Numbered from the stretch's first letter, positions 7,493-15,873 are shown. The stretch is DNA of 64,000 nucleotides from Pseudobutyrivibrio ruminis CF1b (GCF_000424005.1 NZ_AUJB01000011.1:124001-188000), one strand, 5' to 3'. Numbers and translations are program-made. Notes: a model not told the origin generated them from the sequence alone.

Positions 7493-7505
7493 AGAAAGGA
7501 GTTAT

Positions 7506-8831
7506 ATGGCAGATTATTTAGCAGAAAACAATTTACTATTTCAAAGTGGCTATTCAAGCTCATATCTTTATTTTTCAAACTTTTTAAATAAAAATAACGA
7601 GTTTGAAAACGCTATGAAAGCGTCTTCCAATGAACAATTGAATACAGCAGAGTTACCTGATGATAAGCAAAGTAAAGGTAATAGTTATACTCGTGTTGTA
7701 TCGGCTTCTGTGATGAGTAGTGAGATGAGTGCCACAAGTACAGCAGATGGCCGAACAGCTTTTTCCTATCAAAGTGTTGTGCAGAAATTTGAGATAAGGA
7801 TAGATGTTAATGGCGATGATAGAAAATACACTGCTATCGGTACAGACAAAGATGGAAATGAATTTGAAAAAGAAATTGATCCATACAATGTTGATCCAAC
7901 TGATGCTGATTTTACAGAATTCGCTGCTTTATGCTCATATATTTGTGAAACAGAGAATCTTGCTGATGAGACAATGAAGTTCATGAGCGACTTTGAGGTA
8001 AACGATATCTTCAAGCGTATGGACTACCTTGCTACTTTTTCAAGTGAAATGGGTAAGTATGAAATAGCAGGGCTAGGAAATCTTTCGTTAGAAAACTTTA
8101 TGCCGCATATTAATAAGCTTATGGAAACTCTTATGGGTATAACTATGGAGTCGCTTAATGTAAATCTTGATACTGTTGTGGAAGAACCAACTGAGCCTCA
8201 GACTAAGGATTTAGGATTTGGATATTTATTGTCACCAGGTTCAGCTTTTGGAATGAGAGCAACTCAAATAATTAATCCAGATTCTGATGATGTGATTGTT
8301 AGAGTAAAGATGTCAGAAGCAAATGGTGGCGAGACGTTTGATGTTAATATTTCAGAAGTAGATCCAAGAAGTGCAACAGCTATTGAAATGTTTGCATATT
8401 GTCAGTACGCAGATTCTATTGGAGAAGGAATATCAAAGAGCAATTTTCCTAGTTGGAGTGAAGTGAAGAGATTTATGGATCCAGGCGGAGCTTTTGAGTT
8501 TGATTCAGTTGAGCAGGCATCCACTAAAAAATTCAATTGGACTAAAACAATTTCAGAATCAGACATATCCTTCAAGCGTGAATCAACAGGTGAAATACTT
8601 GATGCAAAAGATATTATAAAGATGCTTATGGAAAGCTATAAGAAAATCCATGAGAAGGATGATGAAGATGGTGACTGGCGCAAAATGACTGATGAGGAAT
8701 GGGAAAAGCTCTTGGCAAGAATCGATGCTGATATCGATGATATGATAGAGAGTGTCAAGGAGGAAATTGAGGAGACTAAAGAAGAACAAGCAAAAGAAAG
8801 ATTAGAAAAAGAGACTGTTGAAATTTCATAA
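7506..8831 (+). CDS. Uncharacterised 441-aa protein (possibly DUF6033-like)
   Basis: No enzyme motif, signal peptide or membrane helix is visible. Two internally similar blocks occur near residues 100-160 (FEIRIDVNGDDRKYTAIGTD ... FAALCSYICETENL) and 265-305 (VIVRVKMSEANGGETFDVNI ... MFAYCQYADSIGEG), indicating an internal duplication. The C-terminus is a charged coiled coil after DWRKMTDEEWEKLLARIDADIDD. The overall pattern resembles Lachnospiraceae proteins annotated as DUF6033, whose function is unknown; this match is from memory and uncertain. AAAGGAG precedes the ATG. The gene sits behind a terminator-containing leader and is followed by a 36-codon gene. Confidence 0.65.
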   Translation: MADYLAENNLLFQSGYSSSYLYFSNFLNKNNEFENAMKASSNEQLNTAELPDDKQSKGNSYTRVVSASVMSSEMSATSTADGRTAFSYQSVVQKFEIRIDVNGDDRKYTAIGTDKDGNEFEKEIDPYNVDPTDADFTEFAALCSYICETENLADETMKFMSDFEVNDIFKRMDYLATFSSEMGKYEIAGLGNLSLENFMPHINKLMETLMGITMESLNVNLDTVVEEPTEPQTKDLGFGYLLSPGSAFGMRATQIINPDSDDVIVRVKMSEANGGETFDVNISEVDPRSATAIEMFAYCQYADSIGEGISKSNFPSWSEVKRFMDPGGAFEFDSVEQASTKKFNWTKTISESDISFKRESTGEILDAKDIIKMLMESYKKIHEKDDEDGDWRKMTDEEWEKLLARIDADIDDMIESVKEEIEETKEEQAKERLEKETVEIS

Positions 8832-8859
8832 ATTACAGGCAATTTCAGAAAGGAGCTTT

Positions 8860-8970
8860 ATGTCAGTAAGTAATATTTTGTCAGGTTATGCTATTAGTAC
8901 AAGCGTGCAATATAGTAACGACACTGGTCTTATTAGCGATGCTGAATCCTACGGAAGCAGGCATAGCTGA
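8860..8970 (+). CDS. 36-aa small protein or N-terminal remnant
   Basis: A short frame (begins MSVSNILSGYAISTSVQYSN, ends GSRHS) with a very good ribosome site (AGAAAGGAG seven bases before ATG), 28 bases after the 441-aa protein gene. Its start resembles the N-terminus of that larger protein (Ser/Tyr/Asn-rich, with SGY), so it may be the stump of a deleted paralogue. A strong terminator follows. Real expression is plausible, function unknown. Confidence 0.45.
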   Translation: MSVSNILSGYAISTSVQYSNDTGLISDAESYGSRHS

Positions 8971-8997
8971 AGAATTGTATGTCTGATATATAAAAAT

Positions 8998-9033
8998 ACA
9001 GAGCCATCAATGAGAGTTGGTGGCTCTGTTTAT
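8998..9033 (+). terminator. Intrinsic terminator
   Basis: ACAGAGCCATCAA / TTGGTGGCTCTGT, a 13-bp stem with one wobble pair, then TTTATG. It ends the unit of the 441-aa gene and the small gene after it. Confidence 0.8.
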
Positions 9034-9049
9034 GGTTAATTAACTGTAT

Positions 9050-9087
9050 GTCAAAAAGTTAACTAGCAAGTTATTTTAAAATTCAAA
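9050..9087 (+). repeat. 3'-end interspersed repeat, copy C
   Basis: Reads GTCAAAAAGTTAACTA then TTATTTTAAAATTCAAAA. Lies 47 bases past the stop codon of the minus-strand peptidase E gene. Confidence 0.55.
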
Positions 9088-9134
9088 ATGCCTCTGCAAC
9101 CTGGAATTTGGCGTTTCTTTTTTTGAAAACTTTT

Positions 9135-9824
9135 TCAGATATGGATTACTTCCAGTTCTTGCTTTTTATTATCGGAAACTAACCAGGCTTTTGTAGCGTT
9201 ACGTGAGCCAATAATGAATTGTTTCCCACCTTTTTCAACATATGCAGCCTCGTTTTCCAATGCAAGACCTTCATACTCAGTATTAGAAATCATATGATCA
9301 AATGAATCTCTGCCTTCTTCATTGTAATGTGGGCAAAAGCAATATGGAAATAATCCTAACATTTCTCCAACTATAGTATATTTCCAATTATCACCGCCTT
9401 CAAAACTTGCACTGTCACTATGTCCAGCACTAAACCAGCATATGGCACCTGCACTAAGTCCCATCAAAACAGCTGTATCGTTCTTGTATATATCTTTTAG
9501 TTTTATATCCAGTGAATATTTTTTCCAAATTTCCATCATTGTCTTAGTGTCGCCGCCACCGACATAAATGACATCTGCCCACTCAAGTCTTGTATTTATT
9601 TCAGCATCATCAAGCTCTTCCTTCGTAAGAGGTAGATCCTTTACATTGCAATTCAGTTTACCAAACGCAGCTTTAATACCTGCCAAATAACCTTCTGAAT
9701 CCATACTGGCAGTTCCTATAAATAAAACATTTGGTGATTCCTTTTCTGAAAGTTTTACTGCGTACTTATTAATTTGTTCAGTAGTCTGAAGATCCCCACC
9801 ACTGATAGCAACCACTCTTCCCAT
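9135..9824 (-). CDS. Peptidase E-like serine peptidase (family S51)
   Basis: A 229-residue cytosolic protein of the class I glutamine amidotransferase-like fold. The nucleophile elbow GLSAGAICW (Ser124) and the preceding YVGGGDTKTMM motif are diagnostic for S51 peptidases such as aspartyl dipeptidase and cyanophycinase relatives. Length fits peptidase E. Nothing in the neighbourhood suggests cyanophycin metabolism, so a dipeptidase role in amino-acid salvage is more likely. It is a single-gene unit on the minus strand, with repeat copy C just beyond its stop. Confidence 0.88.
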   Translation of the reverse strand: MGRVVAISGGDLQTTEQINKYAVKLSEKESPNVLFIGTASMDSEGYLAGIKAAFGKLNCNVKDLPLTKEELDDAEINTRLEWADVIYVGGGDTKTMMEIWKKYSLDIKLKDIYKNDTAVLMGLSAGAICWFSAGHSDSASFEGGDNWKYTIVGEMLGLFPYCFCPHYNEEGRDSFDHMISNTEYEGLALENEAAYVEKGGKQFIIGSRNATKAWLVSDNKKQELEVIHI

Positions 9825-9910
9825 ATTATGCCTCCGCTTGTAGAATTATTCATAGTATTTATGTATATCTGACAAAGTGTGATTTGTTGAGTTCAATTAT
9901 ACATGATTGG

Positions 9911-9964
9911 GAGATTGATAACTATATGAAATGCAAAAAAGAAGAGGAGATCAGAAGCTCTCCC
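9911..9964 (-). terminator. Minus-strand terminator module, copy 1 (duplicated at 15546-15600)
   Basis: On the minus strand GGAGAGC - TTCT - GATCTCC is followed by TCTTCTTTTTTGC. The hairpin and its flank are almost identical to the copy at 15546-15600, including CTATATGAAATGC. It follows the SdpI-like remnant gene. Confidence 0.7.
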
Positions 9965-9970
9965 ACTGTA

Positions 9971-10009
9971 TGACAAGAAATTAACTACTGCATTAACATA
10001 AAATTTTAA
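9971..10009 (+). repeat. 3'-end interspersed repeat, copy D
   Basis: Reads TGACAAGAAATTAACTACTG then CATTAACATAAAATTTTAA. Lies 18 bases past the stop of the SdpI-like gene and next to the duplicated terminator. Confidence 0.55.
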
Positions 10010-10027
10010 ATTTTGGCTCATGTGCTA

Positions 10028-10333
10028 TTATTTCCTGTTTCCATTTTGATCAAATTTCTTTCTTAGTTTCAATTCTACAGGAATAAAACAAAGGAACAAA
10101 ATTATTAATTGAACAGTTTCTAACATAAGAGTCATTATTCCAATAATATCATCTGAAGAATGAATAAATGGTATCTGAACAATGGCGGTAGGAATTAATA
10201 AGATCAATCCTATTTTTAACCATAATCTTCCGCAATAATCATGGGCGAACTTCCATGTGTCCTTATTCTTCCTAGACATTTTGGTTCTATAACCAATAAC
10301 ACCATTTATCTCCTTAGGCGGGTGCTTATACAT
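10028..10333 (-). pseudogene. SdpI-family membrane protein, 5'-truncated
   Basis: The 101 readable residues begin MYKHPPKEINGVIGYRTKMS and continue NKDTWKFAHDYCGRLW, the hallmark of SdpI/YfhL-type proteins (the family of the SdpC toxin immunity factor). Two transmembrane helices follow (GLILLIPTAIVQIPF and TLMLETVQLIILFLCFIPV). Family members normally have a first membrane helix ending GxYFYKxPPKxIN. Here G-Y-F does precede the Met in frame, but a stop codon lies six codons further up and no SD is visible. The first helix is therefore missing, and the gene is probably broken or expressed only as a shortened protein. Confidence 0.65.
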
Positions 10334-10456
10334 GAAATAGCCACGTAAATTAAATTATTAATAACATTATCATATTAATCTTTTCATCTTTTTTGCCGAT
10401 ATTCGTAATGGAGAATGGGTACTTTACGTTTTCGATTTCATATGGAGGTATTCTTT

Positions 10457-11554
10457 ATGATGAAAATAAATACGTATAAGATAAGTTATTCCTCAGAATC
10501 GTTAAAAAATAAAAGTAATTATAATCTGGATTTAGATAAAGCAAAGGTCGAAGCGCCTGTACTTTTGACTGAAGCCAAGAATAAGAATGTATCTGTGTCC
10601 ATATCTAATGAAGGGCAAAAACGGCTGGAGATGAATCAGAATGTACCATCGGTTGAAAATCAAAGTGATTCGTCTCTGGAGAATTTTAATACCGAGGAAA
10701 AGAAAAAAGATGCCTACACCGAATATATGGAAAGAATGAATGATGTTCTAGGTAAAATTGGCAAAGGTGAGACTGTATCTCAGAAGGACAGAGAATGGCT
10801 GGATGGTGAGTTGAACAGCATCGTGTCAGGACACTATAATAATCTTGTAAATATGAAATTTGAACGACAAGATGTGTTGGAAGCTCTTAGTGAAAATATG
10901 GCTCAGCGAAGACGTATGATGTTTGATATGCTCAAGGAAATAGAGGCGAATGATAATGTTTTCCAACAGAATTTTGCATTCCTGCAGGACGAGTTTGAGA
11001 TAAAAGACAAAGAGGAACTAGTAGAAAAACTTACAGAGGCATTAGAATTAGAAGAGGAAGAAGAAGCCCAGGCAGAGGAATCCGAAGAAGAGGTTTCTGA
11101 GGAAGAAGTTGATGAAAATGGAGAGCCGATTTCACTCAATCACGATAGCCTTGAAAATGAAAAGCGTGCTGATAAACAAATCAGACAGACAAAAGAACAA
11201 ATTGATTTTATCGGTGAGCAAAGTAAAAAGGAGGAAGCCGACTCAAAATTCTACTCTGATATGGTAAATTCATCATATGATAACATTATGAAGATGGTTA
11301 ACAGTTCCGAGTTTTCATATGAAGACAAAGCAAATGCTGCAAAAGATTTTATGAAAAAATCATATGAGGGCACAGTCGAAAAAGAAAAATCCAGAATTAA
11401 GGCAGAGTTTGATAAAGAGACAGTTCGCATAGCTACCAGATTCTTCAGACAGCATAATGATATTGGCGAAGTATTAAAGAGAAATCATTATAAGGTAAAT
11501 TACATAAGTCAAGATATAGCGCAGGCATTATTAATACATAAGCGTAATGGGTAG
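10457..11554 (+). CDS. Uncharacterised coiled-coil protein (365 aa)
   Basis: The start is the first of two adjacent ATG codons, eight bases after GGAGG. The protein is soluble and mostly helical: a Ser/Asn-rich N-terminus, a helical segment near residues 80-180, a very acidic stretch (LELEEEEEAQAEESEEEVSE, ~residue 195) and a C-terminal coiled coil. No signal peptide, membrane helix or catalytic motif. It resembles the 441-aa protein at 7506 in style (charged C-terminal coil, no motif) but not clearly in sequence. Function unknown. Only a weak GGCC hairpin follows before repeat copy E. Confidence 0.6.
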   Translation: MMKINTYKISYSSESLKNKSNYNLDLDKAKVEAPVLLTEAKNKNVSVSISNEGQKRLEMNQNVPSVENQSDSSLENFNTEEKKKDAYTEYMERMNDVLGKIGKGETVSQKDREWLDGELNSIVSGHYNNLVNMKFERQDVLEALSENMAQRRRMMFDMLKEIEANDNVFQQNFAFLQDEFEIKDKEELVEKLTEALELEEEEEAQAEESEEEVSEEEVDENGEPISLNHDSLENEKRADKQIRQTKEQIDFIGEQSKKEEADSKFYSDMVNSSYDNIMKMVNSSEFSYEDKANAAKDFMKKSYEGTVEKEKSRIKAEFDKETVRIATRFFRQHNDIGEVLKRNHYKVNYISQDIAQALLIHKRNG

Positions 11555-11590
11555 TCAATGGCCTATTGAGAAAGTATCGCGGCCAATTTT

Positions 11591-11622
11591 GTCAAGGAAT
11601 TAACTATTCAGTTAAATTACAG
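11591..11622 (+). repeat. 3'-end interspersed repeat, copy E
   Basis: Reads GTCAAGGAATTAACTA then TTCAGTTAAATTACAG. This copy overlaps the TAA stop codon of the minus-strand GNAT gene. Confidence 0.5.
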
Positions 11623-12127
11623 GACAGATCATCTGAAGGTCATATGGTTCCTTTTCAGCAAGTTCTTTTATAGGAATGCTTGCCAGGCCACTTCCCATTG
11701 CTCTGTAAAATGCAATCGTCTCCTCAGAAGAACAGGCAGATATGTACAGAGCCTGTGCACCAGCTTTTATTGCTTCCGCTTGTCCCAATTCAAATAATCG
11801 TCTGCCAACACCTTGGCCTCTGCATTCAGAAGATACCTGCATCATATCAAGAATCATGTAAGGACCGTTTAGTTTCTTTAATAGCCCAATAAAGCCAACA
11901 ACTTTATCATTTTCTAATGCGATGTATGTAATATAGTCATCACTGCTTATTTGCTTTGCCACAGAACGCTTTTGGCTTAAGTCCCAATCTTCGGTATATT
12001 TGCATTCTACTAATGCATATTCTCCGTCTATTCTTCGATATACTTTATTTACATTCTGTTTTCTGTTATATGAATCTAATGATTCTAAACAGAAATTTGT
12101 CTCTGATAATAATTCGATTTTTATCAA
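11612..12127 (-). CDS. GNAT-family N-acetyltransferase
   Basis: About 171 residues. The acetyl-CoA binding motif A reads MMQVSSECRGQGVGRRLFEL (~residue 100), preceded by the beta-4 strand VGFIGLLKKL, and motif B is AQALYISACSSEETIAFYRAMG. It transfers an acetyl group to an unknown amine; the sequence does not identify the acceptor. It is a stand-alone minus-strand unit and its stop codon is formed inside repeat copy E, which hints that the repeat and the gene end arrived together. Confidence 0.82.
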   Translation of the reverse strand: MIKIELLSETNFCLESLDSYNRKQNVNKVYRRIDGEYALVECKYTEDWDLSQKRSVAKQISSDDYITYIALENDKVVGFIGLLKKLNGPYMILDMMQVSSECRGQGVGRRLFELGQAEAIKAGAQALYISACSSEETIAFYRAMGSGLASIPIKELAEKEPYDLQMICPVI

Positions 12128-12145
12128 ATGATAATTCCTCTTTCA

Positions 12146-12604
12146 TCACTCACATTTCTTAATATAATAAATGAATTCATTATCCCGACTCACTTCCACA
12201 TATCCCAGCTTGGTATAAAAGGCGTTTGTTCTGACATTCCAAATGGGAGTATCTAATACAAATTCCTTTACATTTGAAAACATTGTCTCAATTTCCTGCA
12301 TCATGTAGACTCCATAGCCTTTGCGATAATGCTCTGGGCTTACAAAGATCCTTCCGATGTTCAACTTGTCTTTTTCCAAAAAAAGAATCGCACCGCCAAC
12401 AATTAGTCCATTGTCCGTGAGCTTATACAAGTGATTTGTTCTGGCCATCTTTGTGTGATAAGAAACAGACATATATCCAGGTGGCCCACCAGCTGAAGGT
12501 GCTCCAACCTGAACATCGCTATCAAAGGCTCTTTTAGATATTCCATTAAGTGTTAAAGCATCAGAAGTGCTTGCTTTTACAAATCTAAGATTATTTTGTT
12601 CCAT
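12146..12604 (-). CDS. GNAT-family N-acetyltransferase
   Basis: About 152 residues from an ATG preceded by AGAGG (minus strand). An upstream in-frame Met is rejected because the intervening residues are low-complexity and run through the promoter. Motif A reads RIFVSPEHYRKGYGVYMMQEIE and motif B NVRTNAFYTKLGYVEV. The substrate is unknown. The promoter (TTGTAA, 17 bases, TACAAT on the minus strand) lies back-to-back with that of the next, divergent GNAT. Its 40-base leader is nearly identical to that of the carbamoyltransferase gene ending at 16735. Confidence 0.8.
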   Translation of the reverse strand: MEQNNLRFVKASTSDALTLNGISKRAFDSDVQVGAPSAGGPPGYMSVSYHTKMARTNHLYKLTDNGLIVGGAILFLEKDKLNIGRIFVSPEHYRKGYGVYMMQEIETMFSNVKEFVLDTPIWNVRTNAFYTKLGYVEVSRDNEFIYYIKKCE

Positions 12605-12646
12605 TTTAACCTCTACAGTTTTGTTGTTTTGGTAATTATTGTATCT
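12605..12646 (-). promoter_or_regulatory. Leader copy 1 shared with the carbamoyltransferase gene
   Basis: On the minus strand TACAAT is the likely -10, and ACTGTAGAGGTTAAA runs up to the start codon. About 36 of 41 positions match the leader at 16736-16775. Confidence 0.55.
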
Positions 12647-12710
12647 ATTGTTAGGAACGTTTACAATGGTATAAATTATTTTGAGCGAGATAGATATTGA
12701 AGGAGGCAGA

Positions 12711-13166
12711 ATGGAATATAGGATAGCAACTATTGATGACATCGAAGAATTGATGAACATACGATTTGAAATGCTAAGGATTGTTAATGACCTTAAAGAA
12801 GATCAGGATTTTTCAGATGAGCTAGTGGCATACAGCAGGAGGTATTTTATAGATGGAAATCAGGAGACCTGTCTTGCTTTTGATAATGGTGCAGCCGTAG
12901 GTTGTGCAAGTATTTCGTATATTGAAGTAATGCCTACATTTTCTCATCCAACGGGAAAAAGAGCTCATCTTATGAATGTTTACACAAAGGAAGAGTATAG
13001 GCGTCAAGGGATAGCTAGAAAAATGGTGGAGATTCTAATTGATAAAGCAAAAAGAAAAGGTGTAACAGAAATCAGTTTAGATGCTACCGAGTCTGGAAGA
13101 CCTTTATATGAGAGCCTAGGATTTAAGTCTTCTGATGAGTGCATGGTGATGAATGTTTTAGATTAA
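12711..13166 (+). CDS. GNAT-family N-acetyltransferase
   Basis: About 151 residues; the ATG follows GAAGGAGG and is preferred to an upstream Met without an SD. Motif A reads LMNVYTKEEYRRQGIARKMV and motif B EISLDATESGRPLYESLGF, a typical layout for stand-alone acetyltransferases of small amines or antibiotics. Acceptor unknown. Divergent from the previous GNAT with overlapping promoters. The hairpin region downstream lacks a clear terminator. Confidence 0.83.
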   Translation: MEYRIATIDDIEELMNIRFEMLRIVNDLKEDQDFSDELVAYSRRYFIDGNQETCLAFDNGAAVGCASISYIEVMPTFSHPTGKRAHLMNVYTKEEYRRQGIARKMVEILIDKAKRKGVTEISLDATESGRPLYESLGFKSSDECMVMNVLD

Positions 13167-13228
13167 ATGTTGGGAGAATTAAAGTATATATCAAATTCCC
13201 AAACTCCTTTCATTGTATCTGGGTGTCC

Positions 13229-14008
13229 TTAAAAATGTGTTATGTTTAGATTTACCTTTTCTTTTAATATATTATATTGATCCTCATCGGATATATCAGA
13301 GTCTGTGATAATAGTATTAAAGTCTTTGATATCTCCGAACTTTTTCATAGTATGTTGCCCGAATTTTGAGTGGTCAACAAGAAGAATATTTTGCTCAGAA
13401 TTTCTCATAACTACCTGTTTTATTGAACAATCCATTTCTGTGCTGGTCACACCATAATCTGTATCTATAAAGCCTGTTCCTAGAAATGCAGAATTAAAAT
13501 GGAAATTTGAAAGATATGTCATAGTATCCATATCCATAGAACCACCATTTGAATCCTGATATTTACCAGGAGCTATGTATAATGTGATATATGGGTTATG
13601 AGAACATTCCTGCATTACTGCCAATGAGCTTGTCACAACGGTGTGATGCAAAGATGGAAGATATCTAGTCATAAGTAACACTGTGGTGCTTGGATCTAGA
13701 TATATTACATCATTTTCTTTAATAAGTTCTGCTGCGCGACGAGCAATTGCAGTTTTAGCCTCGTAGAAGCTCTCTTTCCTCATATCAAAACTATGTATAG
13801 GTGAGTTAGGATGCCTGATAGTAGCGCCACCATAATGGGTAACAAGTATTCCCTGTTCCTCCATTATGTGTAAGTCTCTTCTGATAGTCATATCAGACAC
13901 ACCAAATTTTTGTGATAAATCCTTTACATTTACAGTAGTCTGTTCTTTTAACGATTCGTAGATAGATTCACGGCGGCGTATTCCATTATTTTCATTTATC
14001 TGTTTCAT
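13229..14008 (-). CDS. DeoR-family transcriptional regulator
   Basis: About 259 residues. The N-terminal winged helix reads RRESIYESLKEQTTVNVKDL then SQKFGVSDMTIRRDLHIMEE, the DeoR signature. The C-terminal DeoRC effector domain starts near residue 75 and contains IYLDPSTTVLLMTRYLP and LGTGFIDTDYGVTSTEMDCS. Effectors of this family are usually sugar phosphates. It is divergent from a HAD sugar-phosphatase gene, so autoregulation and control of that gene are likely. The ATG after GAAGGAG is chosen over an upstream Met. Confidence 0.87.
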   Translation of the reverse strand: MKQINENNGIRRRESIYESLKEQTTVNVKDLSQKFGVSDMTIRRDLHIMEEQGILVTHYGGATIRHPNSPIHSFDMRKESFYEAKTAIARRAAELIKENDVIYLDPSTTVLLMTRYLPSLHHTVVTSSLAVMQECSHNPYITLYIAPGKYQDSNGGSMDMDTMTYLSNFHFNSAFLGTGFIDTDYGVTSTEMDCSIKQVVMRNSEQNILLVDHSKFGQHTMKKFGDIKDFNTIITDSDISDEDQYNILKEKVNLNITHF

Positions 14009-14160
14009 AGAATGCTCCTTCAGATGATGAAATGTTTTATTAAACATAATTATACCACAGAACTCCGCAAATCGAACAACATTGAACGTTATATCATGTA
14101 AATATATGTGCTATTATCTTTTTGCAATCGAAAAATATAAAATACTGTTAGGAGATAGCA

Positions 14161-14952
14161 ATGTGTAAGAAAAAGTATTTGTTTTTTGATATCGATGGCA
14201 CACTGGCTGCAGGAGGATATGAAAATTTCTATATTCCAGACTCAACTGTTACAGCGCTGCAAAATCTTAAGAAGGCTGGTCATTTTCTGTGTATTGCAAC
14301 AGGCAGAGCTCAGGCTCTTGCAGTTGATATAATGAATGAATTAGGTTTTGAAAATATGGTAAGTGATGGAGGTTATGGTATTACCATTAACAAAACTCTA
14401 TTAGGAATAAAGCCACTTCCAAAAGAAAACGTTGTTACTTTAATAAGAGAATGTCAGGAGAAAGGATATCCATGGGGAATTCAACCTGAAAATTCAGCTG
14501 TAAGATATGTTCCCGATGAGCGCTTTAATGAAATCGCAAAGGATACATATATGGAACAAAAGATAATTAATGGATTGAATCCTGAAGATTATGAACATAT
14601 ATATAAAGCATATGTAGCCTGCAGAGCAGAAGATGAGAAAAATCTCAAAGCACTGGAAAATCTTCCTTGTTGTAGATTTCATGAAAGTTATTTGTTTATT
14701 GAGCCAAGCTACAAGTCTGTAGGCATAAAAAAGGTTATGGATTATTTTAATGCTGATTATAGTGATGCTGTTGTTTTTGGTGATTCTGGCAATGATATTT
14801 CAATGTTTACAGATGATTGGACAAAGGTTGCCATGGGGAATGCTATTCCTGAATTGAAGAAGCTTGCAGACTATGTGACTTCCGACGTTGATAAAGATGG
14901 AATTTACAATGCCTGCGAGAAGCTGGGATTATTTGATGCTGTTGCTTGTTAA
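14161..14952 (+). CDS. HAD-superfamily (Cof-type) phosphatase
   Basis: A 263-residue protein with the HAD nucleophile loop FFDIDGTLA (first Asp nucleophile, second Asp acid/base), motif II in CIATGRA, and motif IV VVFGDSGNDISMF. The large C2 cap between them is typical of Cof/YkrA-type sugar-phosphate phosphatases. TAGGAGATAGCA precedes the ATG. Divergent from the DeoR regulator, which may sense a phosphosugar handled by this enzyme; substrate unknown. Confidence 0.85.
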   Translation: MCKKKYLFFDIDGTLAAGGYENFYIPDSTVTALQNLKKAGHFLCIATGRAQALAVDIMNELGFENMVSDGGYGITINKTLLGIKPLPKENVVTLIRECQEKGYPWGIQPENSAVRYVPDERFNEIAKDTYMEQKIINGLNPEDYEHIYKAYVACRAEDEKNLKALENLPCCRFHESYLFIEPSYKSVGIKKVMDYFNADYSDAVVFGDSGNDISMFTDDWTKVAMGNAIPELKKLADYVTSDVDKDGIYNACEKLGLFDAVAC

Positions 14953-14998
14953 TACCTTTCAGCGTGATCTCGATAGGGAGCGTTATGAAAGGTATTAA
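14949..14998 (+). terminator. Hairpin after HAD phosphatase gene
   Basis: TTAATACCTTTC / GAAAGGTATTAA, a 12-bp perfect stem with a 26-nt loop that begins inside the stop codon. There is no T-run, so it may stabilise the 3' end rather than terminate. Confidence 0.45.
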
Positions 14999-15024
14999 TA
15001 TAAATCAAAGAATTAAAAGAGAAT

Positions 15025-15252
15025 TCAAACCACCTTATATCCTTGTTCTTCCAAAACACTCATTGCTTTTTCAAAATTCTCTGACTTAACAAGTATATAG
15101 TCCGTATTGTATGTCTAGACAGCAAAAATACCAATTTCATTTTCTGCAAGGATAGTTGACAGTTTAGACAGTATCCCAATCAGTGAAAAATCAAGTGTTC
15201 CCTGAATCCGAAATCCATTCCATCCATCCTCGCGCTCGATAGTACCTGCTGC
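15025..15252 (-). pseudogene. ACT-domain protein, truncated and with an internal stop
   Basis: Minus-strand translation reads AAGTIEREDGWNGFRIQG, TLDFSLIGILSKLSTILAEN, EIGIFAV, then a TAG stop (15115-15117), and continues in the same frame TYNTDYILVKSENFEKAMSV to the end. Proteins of this ACT family (ACT_7/CASTOR-like) normally read FAVSTYNTDYIL, so one Ser codon has become amber. The N-terminal half is also absent, with an in-frame stop before AAG. A decayed gene rather than a sequencing slip, given both lesions. Confidence 0.75.
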
Positions 15253-15404
15253 TTAAATCTTCTCATTTTTCTAAACATCGTAAACACCTCAATCTTCCTC
15301 CAAAACTAAAAAATGCCATTCCATTACCTGCTAAGACCTAACGGTAAAGGAATGATGTAAATCCCATTACTCGGTAGCATTGCGCTGCCTTGTATATGAT
15401 CAAT

Positions 15405-15546
15405 ATTCATAGGATTGATTTACTTTCCTAAGTGCAGCTACATAATCGCAACCTTTTTCCTTCCCTCCGTACTAAAATCAACATAAGAATCGACTTCAAT
15501 TATCTCTACACCCTTCGATTTGTTGATTTCAATTTTACTTTATTAG
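15405..15546 (-). pseudogene. Frameshifted coding fragment, unidentified
   Basis: On the minus strand a frame reads SKIEINKSKGVEIIEVDSYV and DFSTEGRKK; after a shift in the A-rich run it continues KGCDYVAALRKVNQSYEY to a stop. The composition and smooth join suggest a decayed gene end. The family is not recognised. The remaining sequence to 15255 shows only short remnants in several frames. Confidence 0.35.
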
Positions 15547-15600
15547 AGAGCTGATATCTATATGAAATGCAAAAAAGAAGAGGAGAGCAGAAGCTCTCCC
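15546..15600 (-). terminator. Minus-strand terminator module, copy 2
   Basis: On the minus strand GGAGAGC - TTCT - GCTCTCC then TCTTCTTTTTTGC, a perfect stem. The 55-bp block, including the CTATATGAAATGC flank, is nearly the same as 9911-9964. It lies downstream of the DJ-1 remnant. Confidence 0.75.
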
Positions 15601-15663
15601 GTACAAAGTGTCTTACTTTGTTCAGCAATAATAATTTGCAAAGAATCCATGTAATTTCCTCGT

Positions 15664-15873
15664 TTATAGAAAGCCCATACCTTGTTTCACAGTGTTTGTT
15701 TTTTCTTTACCAAGTAACACCTCTAATAATTTGAAAGCTACTTCGGCAGCCGTCTGAGGGCAATAAGATGTAATGACATTACTATCAATGACAACCGGTT
15801 TATCTATTACATCATAGAATGGCGCAAACTCCATCATTTCAAAGCCTTTACAACAAAATAGAAGTACTTTCAT
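15664..15873 (-). pseudogene. DJ-1/PfpI-family protein with large internal deletion
   Basis: The 69-residue frame joins the N-terminus of a DJ-1/PfpI protein (MKVLLFCCKGFEMMEFAPFYDVI) to its C-terminus (KPVVIDSNVITSYCPQTAAE then VAFKLLEVLLGKEK and GMGF). Normal members are about 190 residues, so roughly 120 internal residues are missing, including the nucleophile-cysteine elbow. The join is in frame. The remaining peptide lacks the fold's core and should be inactive, so it is treated as a deletion remnant. Confidence 0.75.
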
